64,000 bases of DNA from Sphingobacterium sp. UBA5670 (GCF_002420705.1 NZ_DIIM01000005.1:546034-610033), one strand, 5' to 3'; positions 36,092 to 45,999 are shown, counted from the stretch's first letter. Notes: generated by a model not told the origin, from the letters alone. Numbers and translations are program-made.

Positions 36092-36871
36092 ATGAAATTG
36101 AAATTGTTGCCTTGGGCTGCGGTCCTTTTCGCTGTAATTAGCATGTCTTTTTTGGAAAAGCAGCACAAACCGAGCTTGTTTATTATTGGTGACTCTACGG
36201 TAAAAAACGGACAGGGAAATGGCTCGAACGGACAGTGGGGCTGGGGAAGTTTGATTGGTCAGTATTTTAAATCGGATAAAATTAATGTTAAGAATCGTGC
36301 TTTGGGGGGAACAAGTACCCGGACATTTTATAACAATCCAAAGCTTTGGCAGAAGGTACTGGATAGCATACAGCCTGGAGATTTTGTCCTTATGCAATTT
36401 GGGCATAATGATTCAAGTCCCATTGTGGACACGTTACGCGCTCGCGGAACGATAAAAGGAAATGGTGATGATTACCAAGAAGTGTATAATCCATTGCTGA
36501 AGCAGCATGAAGTAGTCTATAGCTATGGTTTTTACTTGCGTAGGTTTGTAAAGAATATTCAGGATAAGGGAGCGATAGCAATTATCTGTTCACCCATTCC
36601 ACGCAATGCTTGGGATGGAAATCAGGTTCGTAAATCGGATTATGCAATATGGGCGAAAGAGGCAGCTGAACAGGCCAATGCATTTTTTATCCCATTACAG
36701 GATCAAGTGATTGCACAGTATGAAACATTGGGAAAAAAGAAAGTAGAAACGGAATTTTTTGATCCTAAAGATGCGACCCATACAATTAAAGCCGGTGCTT
36801 TGCTGAATGCTAAACTCGTTGCTGAGCAATTGAAAAAACAAACCAAAATCGGATTAAAGAAATTTATGTAG
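36092..36871 (+). CDS. CE12 rhamnogalacturonan acetylesterase, single domain (copy b)
   Basis: SGNH esterase of 259 residues, tandem paralogue of the preceding gene: LFIIGDSTVKNGQ, ALGGTSTRTF, FGHNDSSP and DATHTIKAG. Both copies share the internal YGxxLRRFV and PRNxWD blocks. In this copy the insert after the Ser block (GQGNGSNGQ) is longer and the third block is GHND rather than GHNE. One base pair separates its stop from the sulfatase start, so translation is probably coupled. Confidence 0.92.
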   Translation: MKLKLLPWAAVLFAVISMSFLEKQHKPSLFIIGDSTVKNGQGNGSNGQWGWGSLIGQYFKSDKINVKNRALGGTSTRTFYNNPKLWQKVLDSIQPGDFVLMQFGHNDSSPIVDTLRARGTIKGNGDDYQEVYNPLLKQHEVVYSYGFYLRRFVKNIQDKGAIAIICSPIPRNAWDGNQVRKSDYAIWAKEAAEQANAFFIPLQDQVIAQYETLGKKKVETEFFDPKDATHTIKAGALLNAKLVAEQLKKQTKIGLKKFM

Positions 36872-36872
36872 T

Positions 36873-38483
36873 ATGAAGAAATCTACCTTTCCTCTGGCGA
36901 TCTTTTTTCTGTTGACACTATTTAAAGTGCATGCACAGCAACGACCCAATATTGTATTGATTCTGGCCGATGATATGGGCTATGCTGATTTGGGTTGCTT
37001 TGGTTCCGAAATTCAGACTCCAAATCTCGATAAAATGGCAAAGGAAGGGATTAAGATGACTAATTTTTACAATGCTTCTCGTTGTTGTCCATCGCGTGCT
37101 TCCCTATTGACCGGATTATATCCGCATCAGGCAGGAGTCGGTGATATGATGAATAAGCGTCCTTTTCCAGCCTATCAGGGTTATTTGAATAGAAATTCGG
37201 TCACATTGGCCGAACTATTGAAAAGCGCAGGTTATGGAACCTTTATGGCAGGGAAATGGCATGTTGGACAGGAAAAGGAAAATTGGCCCCGGCAGCGTGG
37301 GTTTCAGCGCTACTATGGGCTAATTGATGGAGCAAACAGCTACTTTGAAAACCGGCCTTATCGCCCCAATCAAACATTAACGATAGCCTTGGACAATGAG
37401 GCGATCGTTCCGCCAAAAGATTACTATAGCTCGGATGCCTATACAGATTATGCAATGACTTTCATTGGTGAGCATTTAGAAACTAAAAAAGAGGATCCTT
37501 TTTTTCTATACCTCGCTTTTCAGGCTCCCCATTGGCCTATACATGCCAAACCGCAGGATATTGCAAAGTATCGTGGTAAATATATGGAAGGCTGGGAGGC
37601 TATTCGTGAAAAGCGTTTTCAAAAACAGCAGCAGTTAGGGATATTGCCGCCAACGACCAAATTGTCACCAATTGATACGACATTGCGAAATTGGAATGAT
37701 TGCAGTTGGGAAGAAAAAGTAAAATGGGATGAAAAGATGGCTGTCTACGCGGCGATGGTAGATGAATTGGATCAGAACGTTGGTAGACTGGTTGATTATC
37801 TCCAATCGAAAGGACAATTGGACAACACTGTTTTCATCTTTCTCTCTGATAACGGAGCGAGCAATGAGACTATAACTAATGCGGGATTTACACCAGAAAT
37901 TAGAGCTGCTAATGAATTTCCTGCCAGTCATCCGCGTTCTTTTACAGCTTATGGAGTCGAAGGTGCTGCGGTGAGCAATACGCCTTTCAAAAAGTTCAAG
38001 CATTGGGAGTTTGAGGGTGGGAATGCCACCGGATTTATCGCTTATGGACCGAAATTCCTACCAAGAGGGAAACAGTTTGATAGGCCAGCCCATTTGATCG
38101 ATATCATGCCAACTTTAGCACAATGGTCGGGAGCGAGCTATCCTAAGGACTATGCGGGCAATACGATTCAACCGATGGAAGGAATATCCTTGCTTCCGCT
38201 ATGGACAGCGCAACAAAAGGATATTGATCGGGAAATTTGTTTTGAACATGAGGGCAATAAAGGTGTGCGTAAGGGAAAATGGAAACTTGTCTCTTCCTAT
38301 CCTGAAAATAAGTGGTATTTATATGATATAGAAAAAGATAGAAGTGAAACAGTAGACTTATCAGCCTCTTTCCCGAAAATATACAGTGAAATGGTTAAGC
38401 TCTATGAAAACTGGGCAAAAAGGGTTGGTGTGATACCTTACGAGCAGCTCGCTCAAAAAAAAGGGAATTCCCGTTATGAATAA
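36873..38483 (+). CDS. S1-family sulfatase
   Basis: Exported 536-residue arylsulfatase-type enzyme. The formylglycine motif is CCPSRASLLTG with modified residue C71. The metal-binding start is ILADDMGYADLGCFG, followed by GKWHVG and LSDNGAS. It would remove a sulfate ester from a saccharide. The cysteine-type site needs maturation by anSME or a formylglycine-generating enzyme encoded elsewhere, as none is in the window. A sulfatase between CE12 and GH105 genes is notable because terrestrial RG-I is not normally sulfated; relatives often act on algal or host glycans. It may target a modified pectin or serve a mixed substrate. Confidence 0.93.
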   Translation: MKKSTFPLAIFFLLTLFKVHAQQRPNIVLILADDMGYADLGCFGSEIQTPNLDKMAKEGIKMTNFYNASRCCPSRASLLTGLYPHQAGVGDMMNKRPFPAYQGYLNRNSVTLAELLKSAGYGTFMAGKWHVGQEKENWPRQRGFQRYYGLIDGANSYFENRPYRPNQTLTIALDNEAIVPPKDYYSSDAYTDYAMTFIGEHLETKKEDPFFLYLAFQAPHWPIHAKPQDIAKYRGKYMEGWEAIREKRFQKQQQLGILPPTTKLSPIDTTLRNWNDCSWEEKVKWDEKMAVYAAMVDELDQNVGRLVDYLQSKGQLDNTVFIFLSDNGASNETITNAGFTPEIRAANEFPASHPRSFTAYGVEGAAVSNTPFKKFKHWEFEGGNATGFIAYGPKFLPRGKQFDRPAHLIDIMPTLAQWSGASYPKDYAGNTIQPMEGISLLPLWTAQQKDIDREICFEHEGNKGVRKGKWKLVSSYPENKWYLYDIEKDRSETVDLSASFPKIYSEMVKLYENWAKRVGVIPYEQLAQKKGNSRYE

Positions 38484-38499
38484 TTATATAAAGCAAAAC

Positions 38500-39654
38500 A
38501 TGAAAATATTTAATTCTTATACGGCCACTTTGATGATTGCGTTTTTCCTTTCAGCATGTTCATCGACGAAGAAGGTTGTCGAACAGAAGCAGGAATTAAC
38601 CGCTGTAGATGTACTTCAGTCGTTGCAGCTGACCAATCGTTATTTTATGAACAAATGGACAGACACCGGTAAACCGATCTATACCAACCGTTGGCGGCCG
38701 AGCAATATCTGGACCCGGGCCGTTTATTACGAAGGGCTCATGGCACTTTATCAGATTGATCAAAACAACGAATACTACAATTATGCTGTGGATTGGGGAA
38801 ATAAACATGACTGGGGTATGCGCAACGGTTTGGAAACTCGAAATGCCGATGACCAAGCTTGTGGGCAGACTTACCTGGATCTCTATGAGATTGAAGCGAA
38901 GCCTGAGCGTATCCAAAAGATTAAAGCCAATATAGATTACATTATCAAATCTGGAAAAGTAGACGATTGGACCTGGATTGATGCCATACAAATGGCTATG
39001 CCAATTTATGCTAAACTGGGGGTAATGACGAAGGATCAAGTTTACTTTGAGTACATGTATAAAATGTATCATCATTCAAAAACGCAAGAAGGTGGAGGCC
39101 TTTATAACAAGGCCGATAAATTTTGGTGGCGCGATAAGGATTTTGTTCCTCCTTACAAGGAGCCGAATGGTGCGGATTGCTATTGGTCACGTGGCAATGG
39201 ATGGGTTGTGGCAGCTTTGGTTAGGGTACTTGATTTAATTCCGGAGAACGAAGCACATCGTGCCGAGTACATGTCGGATTATAAAGCTATGATGGAAGCA
39301 CTTGTTCCTATTCAAAGACCGGATGGATTCTGGAATGTCAGTTTACATGATCCGACTAATTTTGGTGGGCGTGAAACTTCAGGCACTGCACTGTTTGTTT
39401 ATGGCATGGCCTGGGGCATCAATAATGGTTTCCTAGATGCTAAAATATATCGACCTGTTGTAGAAAAGGCGTGGAAAGCAATGACAGCAGAAGCGGTTCA
39501 CCCTTCTGGTTTTTTGGGCTATTTACAAGGAACGGGAAAGGAACCTAAGGATGGTCAGCCGGTCAGTTTTTCAAGTCAACCGGATTTTGAAGACTACGGT
39601 TTGGGTTGTTTCTTATTAGGAGGAACAGAAGTCTATAAAATGTTGTCAAGATAA
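38500..39654 (+). CDS. GH105 unsaturated rhamnogalacturonyl hydrolase, lipoprotein
   Basis: Removes the unsaturated uronic acid left by PL11 from RG oligosaccharides. The (alpha/alpha)6 barrel of 384 residues carries WTWIDAIQMAMP, whose D161 fits the catalytic Asp of YteR-type enzymes, plus NADDQACGQTYLDL, YWSRGNGWVVAAL and GFLGYLQGTG. A lipobox, LSAC, at the end of the signal peptide predicts a lipid anchor. I use the ATG at 38500 because it follows an A-rich stretch and gives a short lipoprotein signal; an in-frame ATG at 38476 overlaps the sulfatase stop by 8 bases. It sits 1 bp before the next gene, so coupling is likely. Confidence 0.93.
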   Translation: MKIFNSYTATLMIAFFLSACSSTKKVVEQKQELTAVDVLQSLQLTNRYFMNKWTDTGKPIYTNRWRPSNIWTRAVYYEGLMALYQIDQNNEYYNYAVDWGNKHDWGMRNGLETRNADDQACGQTYLDLYEIEAKPERIQKIKANIDYIIKSGKVDDWTWIDAIQMAMPIYAKLGVMTKDQVYFEYMYKMYHHSKTQEGGGLYNKADKFWWRDKDFVPPYKEPNGADCYWSRGNGWVVAALVRVLDLIPENEAHRAEYMSDYKAMMEALVPIQRPDGFWNVSLHDPTNFGGRETSGTALFVYGMAWGINNGFLDAKIYRPVVEKAWKAMTAEAVHPSGFLGYLQGTGKEPKDGQPVSFSSQPDFEDYGLGCFLLGGTEVYKMLSR

Positions 39655-39655
39655 G

Positions 39656-42613
39656 ATGAAAAGGTTATGCTTTATTTTTTGTTGCCTGCTGCTTTCATTC
39701 GGTACCTATGCTCAAGTAGGGAGGACGACTTTTAGTTTTAACGCTGACTGGCGTTATCACATCGGCGATGTAAGCGATGCCTCTGCTGTAGGCTTCGATG
39801 ATCGTACATGGAAACAGGTTGCCTTGCCTCAAGCTTGGAATGAAGATGAAGCTTTCGCAAAAGCGATACATGACCTTTCGGCAACTATTGTTTGGTATCG
39901 AAAAAAGTTTACTATTCCCAAGAGAGTTACTTCTGATAAGGTCTTTTTGGAATTTGAGGGGATTCGCTTCGGTGGAGAATTTTATCTTAACGGGAAATTT
40001 ATAGGGCGTCATGAAAATGGCGTCATGGCCGCCGGATTTGATCTATCGGATCTGATGAATAGAGATGGCGAAAATATTTTGGCCATACGTATAGACAATA
40101 GTTGGAGCTATCGTGAAAAGGCAACAAATAGCACTTATCAATGGAACGATAAAAACTTTAATGCAAACTATGGCGGAATTCCCAAAAATGTGTGGATCCA
40201 CTTTGCTTCCAAAATTTATCAGACCCTACCATTGTATTCCAATTTAAAAACTACGGGTGTTTACGTGTATGCGAAAAATATGAACATTCCTAAAAAGACA
40301 TTGGATCTTTTTGTTTCTTCCGAGGTGAAAAATGAAACCGATAAATCGAGCTCGGTAGATTTTGTTGCAGAAGTACGTAATACCGAAGGAAAATTAATAA
40401 AAACGTTTTCAAAAACGTTCAATCTTCCTGCCAATCAAACGCAGCAATTGACCATGAACTCAGCCATGAATCAGGTTAATTTTTGGAGCTGGGGCTACGG
40501 CTATCTCTATACGATTACGACAAAAATTGTACAGGACAACAAAACTTTAGACGCTGTACAAACGAAAACAGGGTTTCGAAAAACGGCTTTTAAAGATGGG
40601 ATGGTATATCTGAATGATCAAGTATTGATGATGAAGGGCTATGCACAGCGTACAAGTAATGAATGGCCTGCTGTTGGTTTGTCTGTAGCGCCTTGGTTAA
40701 GTGATTTTAGCAATGGGCTGATGGTCAGGAGCAATGCCAATTTGGTTCGTTGGATGCACGTAACACCTTGGAAACAGGATGTTGAATCCTGTGATCGTGT
40801 GGGATTGATGCAAATGCTACCCGCAGGAGATGCCGAAAAAGATACGCAAGGTAGACGTTGGGAGCAGCGAACGGAGCTGATGCGTGATGCAATTATTTAT
40901 TATAGGAACAATCCCAGTGTTCTGTTTTATGAATGTGGAAACGAGTCTATTTCGGAAGAGCATATGGCTGAGATGAAAGCTATCCGCGATCAATACGATC
41001 CAGCTGGTGGGCGCGCCATTGGCTCTCGCGAAATGTTGGATAGTAAGATTGCTGAATATGGCGGTGAAATGCTATATATCAATAAAAGTGCACGCCACCC
41101 CATGATTGCAACCGAATATATGCGGGACGAAGCCTTACGTAAATATTGGGATGAATTGAGTTATCCATTTCACAAGGATGGTGAAGGGCCACTTTATAAA
41201 GGCGTAGATGCCAGTGATTATAATAGGAATCAAGATCGTTATGTCATTGAAGCTGTACATCGTTGGTGGGAATATTGGAAAATGCGTCCCGGTACTGGTG
41301 ATCGCGTAAATTCAGGCGGCGTCAATATTATCTTTTCGGATTCCAATACCCATTTTAGGGGAAAGGAGAACTACAGAAGAAGTGGCGAAGTAGATGCCAT
41401 GCGTATTCCCAAAGACGCTTATTATGCTCATCAGGTTATGTGGGATGGCTGGATTGCTCCAGATCCAAAAGGATTGTATCTGGTAGGGCACTGGAATTAT
41501 GCTCCCGGGACAAAAAAAGATGTATTGGTCGTTTCTGCAGCTGATCGGGTCGAATTAGCTGTGAACGGTAAGGTACAGGGAAAAGCCGAAAAGCTATATA
41601 ATTTCCTATACCGTTTTCCAGCTGTTGATTTTGAGGCTGGGGTCTTGTCTGCGAAATCATTCACCAAAGAAGGGAAATTATTGAATACAAAGGAGCTTAG
41701 AACCGCAGGTGAACCGTATAAAATCCGTTTAACGGCACAACATGGTAAAAATGGCCTATTTGCGGATGGAAATGATATGGTATTAGCAGAAGTTGAAGTG
41801 CTCGACAAGAATGGGGTACGCTGCCCATTGGCATCAAACAGAATAGATTTCAACTTAGATGGACCGATGGATTGGCGCGGTGGTATTGCTCAGGGACCTG
41901 ATAACTATATTTTAGCTCGATCGCTGCCGGTAGAGGCTGGGATAAATCGCGTATTACTTCGTACGCAGTACGATAAATCTGGGCGGGTGGTGTTGAAGGC
42001 GATATCTAATGGACTTTTATCAGATTCAGCCGTGTGGACGGTGCAACCTATCAAAACGGTGGGTAATTATTTTGTAAAAGAATCTAATGAAAATTTACCA
42101 TCATTCTTAGAACGGGGGCCGAGTCCAGCGAAAGCGACTTTGGTCCAGCTGAAAAAAAGTCTTAAAATCCGCACAGCGACAGCTGGAGCTAACCTAGAGA
42201 AAGTGGGACAATCCTACGATGATAATGAGCTGTCGGATTGGGTCAATGATGGCCAGCTAGGTACGGCATGGATTACATATACTTTACAGGAAAAATCTGA
42301 TATTGATGAGATTGATTTGAAATTGAACAATTTTAGGTCGAGATCCTATCCGCTACAGGTTTTCGTAGACGACAAACTTGTTTTTGATGGAAATACAGAT
42401 ATTACGCTAGGTTACTGCACACTTTCTTTCCCACGTACAAAGGGTGAAAGGGTGACTATAAAGCTTAAAAATGCACCTTTTACCGCGAAAGAAAATAATC
42501 AGGTAGAAATGGGCGGTAAGAAACTTGATGATGGCGTCGCACGCAATGACGCTAACGCGAAAGGTACCTTGAGCATTATCGAAGCTGACATACATCAGGT
42601 ATTGGCTAATTAA
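39656..42613 (+). CDS. GH2 family glycosidase with extra C-terminal beta-domains
   Basis: Exported 985-residue GH2 enzyme (signal peptide to GTYAQ). N-terminal binding domain (GGEFYLNGKFIGRHENGV), linker domain and TIM barrel with acid/base E430 in YECGNES and likely nucleophile E487 in IATEYMRDEA. C-terminal regions include a DUF4982/invasin-like part (GNDMVLAEVEVLDKNG) and a further beta-sandwich (SYDDNELSDWVNDGQLGTAWITY) resembling a discoidin-type binding domain. In the operon with PL11 and GH105 it probably removes beta-galactose or beta-glucuronic acid from the rhamnose O4 of RG-I. It is distinct from the other two GH2 enzymes in its active-site blocks. Confidence 0.9.
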   Translation: MKRLCFIFCCLLLSFGTYAQVGRTTFSFNADWRYHIGDVSDASAVGFDDRTWKQVALPQAWNEDEAFAKAIHDLSATIVWYRKKFTIPKRVTSDKVFLEFEGIRFGGEFYLNGKFIGRHENGVMAAGFDLSDLMNRDGENILAIRIDNSWSYREKATNSTYQWNDKNFNANYGGIPKNVWIHFASKIYQTLPLYSNLKTTGVYVYAKNMNIPKKTLDLFVSSEVKNETDKSSSVDFVAEVRNTEGKLIKTFSKTFNLPANQTQQLTMNSAMNQVNFWSWGYGYLYTITTKIVQDNKTLDAVQTKTGFRKTAFKDGMVYLNDQVLMMKGYAQRTSNEWPAVGLSVAPWLSDFSNGLMVRSNANLVRWMHVTPWKQDVESCDRVGLMQMLPAGDAEKDTQGRRWEQRTELMRDAIIYYRNNPSVLFYECGNESISEEHMAEMKAIRDQYDPAGGRAIGSREMLDSKIAEYGGEMLYINKSARHPMIATEYMRDEALRKYWDELSYPFHKDGEGPLYKGVDASDYNRNQDRYVIEAVHRWWEYWKMRPGTGDRVNSGGVNIIFSDSNTHFRGKENYRRSGEVDAMRIPKDAYYAHQVMWDGWIAPDPKGLYLVGHWNYAPGTKKDVLVVSAADRVELAVNGKVQGKAEKLYNFLYRFPAVDFEAGVLSAKSFTKEGKLLNTKELRTAGEPYKIRLTAQHGKNGLFADGNDMVLAEVEVLDKNGVRCPLASNRIDFNLDGPMDWRGGIAQGPDNYILARSLPVEAGINRVLLRTQYDKSGRVVLKAISNGLLSDSAVWTVQPIKTVGNYFVKESNENLPSFLERGPSPAKATLVQLKKSLKIRTATAGANLEKVGQSYDDNELSDWVNDGQLGTAWITYTLQEKSDIDEIDLKLNNFRSRSYPLQVFVDDKLVFDGNTDITLGYCTLSFPRTKGERVTIKLKNAPFTAKENNQVEMGGKKLDDGVARNDANAKGTLSIIEADIHQVLAN

Positions 42614-42654
42614 GAATATTTGGCGATCATAAAATAGTTCAGTACATAAACGAA

Positions 42655-42966
42655 ATGGAGAAAATAGCATTTAAAATGAAATTGAAACCGGGCATGTCTG
42701 CGGAATACAAACGGCGACATGATGCGATCTGGCCAGAATTAATAACCTTATTGCGCGAAAGCGGGGTGTCTGATTATAGCATTTTTTTGGATGAGGAGAC
42801 GGATACTTTATTTGCGGTTCAATATTTAGCAGGACATTCGTCACAAGAGCTGGGTAAGGAAGTTATTGTTCAGCAATGGTGGGATTATATGCATGATATC
42901 ATGGACGTAAATCCAGACCACTCCCCAGTGTCGATAAATTTGAAAAAGGTGTTTCACATGGATTAG
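42655..42966 (+). CDS. rhaM: L-rhamnose mutarotase
   Basis: Small cytoplasmic protein of 103 residues that interconverts the alpha and beta anomers of L-rhamnose, speeding entry into the isomerase. It has no signal peptide. The start MEKIAFKMKLKPGM, the catalytic-region YKRRHDAIWPEL with Y18 and H22 at the same positions as in E. coli RhaM, and QQWWDYM are all present, and length is typical (about 104). It lies away from the rha operon, between GH2 and GH106 in the RG operon, so it would be made exactly when rhamnose is being released. Confidence 0.95.
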   Translation: MEKIAFKMKLKPGMSAEYKRRHDAIWPELITLLRESGVSDYSIFLDEETDTLFAVQYLAGHSSQELGKEVIVQQWWDYMHDIMDVNPDHSPVSINLKKVFHMD

Positions 42967-42978
42967 GTTAATTTTAAC

Positions 42979-45720
42979 ATGAAGAAAATCTATATATCAT
43001 TAGTGCTTGCCTGTAATCTTTTGGCTGTCGGTCGAACGATAGCGCAGGATCTATGGCCAGCAGTTACCAAAGAAATGAGGCCTTGGACGCGTTGGTGGTG
43101 GCTGGGGTCAGCTGTGGACCGGCCTAATCTCGAACGTGAATTAACCTTATTTGACAAAAGTGGATTTGGGGGCGTAGAGGTAACACCGATTTATGGTGCT
43201 AAAGGATTTGAATCCAACTACCTGACCTTTCTTTCACCACAATGGATGAATATGTTGGGTGTAACAACGGATAAGGCCAATGCCTTGGGAATGGGGGTAG
43301 ACATTAATTTGGGTACGGGGTGGCCATTCGGGGGACCCCAAATCAAAGAAAAGGATGCCGCTACCAAATTAATCCTGGATGAATTTGAACTGAAAAAAGG
43401 GGAAAGGATCACGTTTCCCCTAAAACCTAAAGATCCTAAACAAAATTATTTCTTTCTGCAGGCTTTACGGGCATTTAGATCCGACAATAGTGAGATTAAA
43501 CTGGATGATTATATTTCAAAGACAACTGGAACATGGGAAGCGCCTGCCGATATTCGTCTATTAGCGGTATTTTCTGGTAGAACGGGGCAGAAAGTCAAAC
43601 GTGCCGCACCGGGGGGAGCGGGGTATACGCTCGATCACCTTGGGCAGCAATCTGTCGTATCTTATTTCAATAGATTTACCGAAGCTTTTAAGGATAAACC
43701 ATTGCATGTGCGTGCTTTTTTTAACGATAGCTACGAAGTATATGGGGCAAATTGGACGGATGATTTTTTGCAATCATTCGAACGGATAAAAGGATACAAA
43801 CTACAAGATAACCTTCTAGATTTTGCGGGTAAAGGTAAGGATGAAGTTAAAACAGCAGGCCTTAAATCGGATTATCGTGAAGTTGTGAATGCACTACTTG
43901 CCCAGAATTTCCTGATCCCATTTACGGATTTTGCCCATCGCTATAGTGCGATTTCAAAAAATCAAGCCCATGGATCTCCAGGAAATCTGATTGACTTGTA
44001 TGCGGATACCGATATTGCGGAGTGTGAAACCTTTGGATCCAGCAGTTTCGATATTCCCGGATTAAGACGGGATACTGCTGATATCCGTAATGTGGACCCA
44101 GATCCCATGATGGCAAAATTTGCGACATCGGCGACAAATGTATACGGTAAAAAATATACTTCTTCGGAAACATTCACCTGGCTTACGGAACATTTTAAAA
44201 CCTCCTTGTCACAAACGAAACCTGAAGTCGAACAACTATTCCTCGCTGGAGTGAATCATGTATTCTATCACGGGACAACCTATTCTCCGAAAAATGTACC
44301 TTTTCCGGGATGGTTGTTCTATGCTTCCGTTAATTTTGTTCCGCAAAACTCGTTCTGGGACCACCTTACTGGTTTGAATCAATATATTACGCGTGTGCAA
44401 TCCATCCTTCAATCCAGCCGGGCCGACAATGAACTGCTGGTATATTGGCCCATTTATGATATTTGGAATAATGCCAAAGGAATGGATAAGGCACTAAAGG
44501 TTCATGATGTTGACGAGTGGTTACATCCAACGCAATTTTATAAACAAAGTGTTCAGCTGCAGAAACGGGGGTATAGCTTTGATTTTGCAACTGATAAAAT
44601 TTTGGCGGGAACTACAGTAAACGACGGGAAATTACAAACTTCAAAGGATGCGATCCCGTATCGAGCAATTTATATACCTGCCTGTCATTATTTTTCTGAA
44701 GAGACATTGCAGAAAATACTGGAAATGGCCAACCAAGGAGCAACTGTCATCTTCCAGCAATTACCGAAAGAGGTTCCTGGATATAGCCAATTAGAGAAAC
44801 GGCGTACACTGTTCAATAAATTAATTGCATCGCTAGGTTTCGAAAAAGATAAAGCGAATCAGTATACAGCTTTTGGAAGAGGCAAAATCTATCTTACAGC
44901 CGATGTCAGTTCGGCCCTCGAAACAGAAGAGATCACACCAGAACGGATAAACCAAACGGGGCTGAAGTTTTCGCGAAGAGCCGCTGGTAAGGATAGGTAT
45001 TATTATTTGGTCAATCATAGTGGACAGACTATTGATCGTAGCATTACACTAAATGCACAGACAGCACATTATTCTTTATTGGATCCCCAGACCGGCCGGA
45101 CCTATCAGTTGCCATTATCTGACGGCAAAATACGGGTGCAGATTCCATCGGGTTATTCCTGGATAATCTTAGCGTCAGCGCAACAAGCGAGCGAACCTTT
45201 CCGCTATCAGGATGAGTTACACCAAGTGGCCCAATTGGACCGCGATTGGAAAGTGAGTTTTATTGCTGGAGGACCTGTTTTACCAAAGGCTAAAAAGCTT
45301 GATCAACTTTCCTCCTGGACAGAATGGGGTGACAAAGATGCGATCAATTTTTCCGGCGCAGGGGCTTATGAAAAAACAATTTCTATCCATAAAGATCAAT
45401 CAAAATCCTACCTACTGAAGTTGGGGCGTGTTGCTGAAAGTGCAAAGGTCTACATCAATGGAAAAGAGGCGGGTTTGTTATGGTCTATCCCGTTTCAGCT
45501 GGATATTACCAATATGTTGGTAAACGGAGAAAACAAGATTCGTATAGAGGTCGCCAATTTAATGGCAAACCGGATCAGTTATTTGGACCGCAAAAAAATT
45601 GCCTGGCGTAATTATCACGAAATCAATTTTGTCAATATCAATTATAAAGATTTTGATGCCAGTGACTGGAAGCCCATGGAAAGTGGGCTGATTGGACCCG
45701 TGACCATTTGGAGTTATTAA
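42979..45720 (+). CDS. GH106 alpha-L-rhamnosidase (short form)
   Basis: Exported 913-residue rhamnosidase, 12 bp after rhaM and last in the long operon. The start of the barrel is RPWTRWWWLGSAVDRPNL; the catalytic candidates are E253 (NDSYEVYG) and E397 (SSETFTW), 144 residues apart against 132 in the long form at 1710. A C-terminal galactose-binding-like domain (YLLKLGRVAESAKVYINGKEAG) closes the protein. It lacks about 200 residues found N-terminally in the long form, including the inserted beta-domain before the DSxE motif. The two GH106 enzymes therefore probably recognise different RG contexts, for example backbone versus side-chain rhamnose. Confidence 0.92.
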   Translation: MKKIYISLVLACNLLAVGRTIAQDLWPAVTKEMRPWTRWWWLGSAVDRPNLERELTLFDKSGFGGVEVTPIYGAKGFESNYLTFLSPQWMNMLGVTTDKANALGMGVDINLGTGWPFGGPQIKEKDAATKLILDEFELKKGERITFPLKPKDPKQNYFFLQALRAFRSDNSEIKLDDYISKTTGTWEAPADIRLLAVFSGRTGQKVKRAAPGGAGYTLDHLGQQSVVSYFNRFTEAFKDKPLHVRAFFNDSYEVYGANWTDDFLQSFERIKGYKLQDNLLDFAGKGKDEVKTAGLKSDYREVVNALLAQNFLIPFTDFAHRYSAISKNQAHGSPGNLIDLYADTDIAECETFGSSSFDIPGLRRDTADIRNVDPDPMMAKFATSATNVYGKKYTSSETFTWLTEHFKTSLSQTKPEVEQLFLAGVNHVFYHGTTYSPKNVPFPGWLFYASVNFVPQNSFWDHLTGLNQYITRVQSILQSSRADNELLVYWPIYDIWNNAKGMDKALKVHDVDEWLHPTQFYKQSVQLQKRGYSFDFATDKILAGTTVNDGKLQTSKDAIPYRAIYIPACHYFSEETLQKILEMANQGATVIFQQLPKEVPGYSQLEKRRTLFNKLIASLGFEKDKANQYTAFGRGKIYLTADVSSALETEEITPERINQTGLKFSRRAAGKDRYYYLVNHSGQTIDRSITLNAQTAHYSLLDPQTGRTYQLPLSDGKIRVQIPSGYSWIILASAQQASEPFRYQDELHQVAQLDRDWKVSFIAGGPVLPKAKKLDQLSSWTEWGDKDAINFSGAGAYEKTISIHKDQSKSYLLKLGRVAESAKVYINGKEAGLLWSIPFQLDITNMLVNGENKIRIEVANLMANRISYLDRKKIAWRNYHEINFVNINYKDFDASDWKPMESGLIGPVTIWSY

Positions 45721-45855
45721 AAGAATGCGATGGAATGCATTTACTGTACATCTTACTTGGCTGGTCAATTTTTCGCCATAGCAAGAGTTTATATTGAGCT
45801 GTAGTTGGCATTTAAAAGAAAATGAATCTGTTACACTAAAAAAAATAATATTTAC

Positions 45856-45880
45856 CAAAAGCCCCATTTATGGGGCTTTT
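45856..45880 (+). terminator. Rho-independent terminator after the long RG operon
   Basis: A 10-bp perfect stem (45856-45865 with 45870-45879), four-base loop and T-run, 136 bp after the GH106 stop. It ends the 32046-45720 operon. Confidence 0.9.
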
Positions 45881-45911
45881 TGGTTTCTGTAACAGACTGG
45901 ATACTTAAGAG

Positions 45912-45956
45912 CCTGTAAGTTCAGGATAGTTAGTTTAAAGGGATACTATAATTTCC
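45912..45956 (+). promoter_or_regulatory. SusC/SusD pair 1 promoter with tandem 10-bp operator
   Basis: Repeats CCTGTAAGTT (45912, the most diverged half) and CAGGATAGTT (45922, the consensus), then 17 bp, then TAATTTCC (45949). Transcription would start about 40 nt before the SusC ATG. Confidence 0.65.
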
Positions 45957-45999
45957 TGTTACCAGTATAAATCACAAGTAACAATTTAAACTTCAATCC

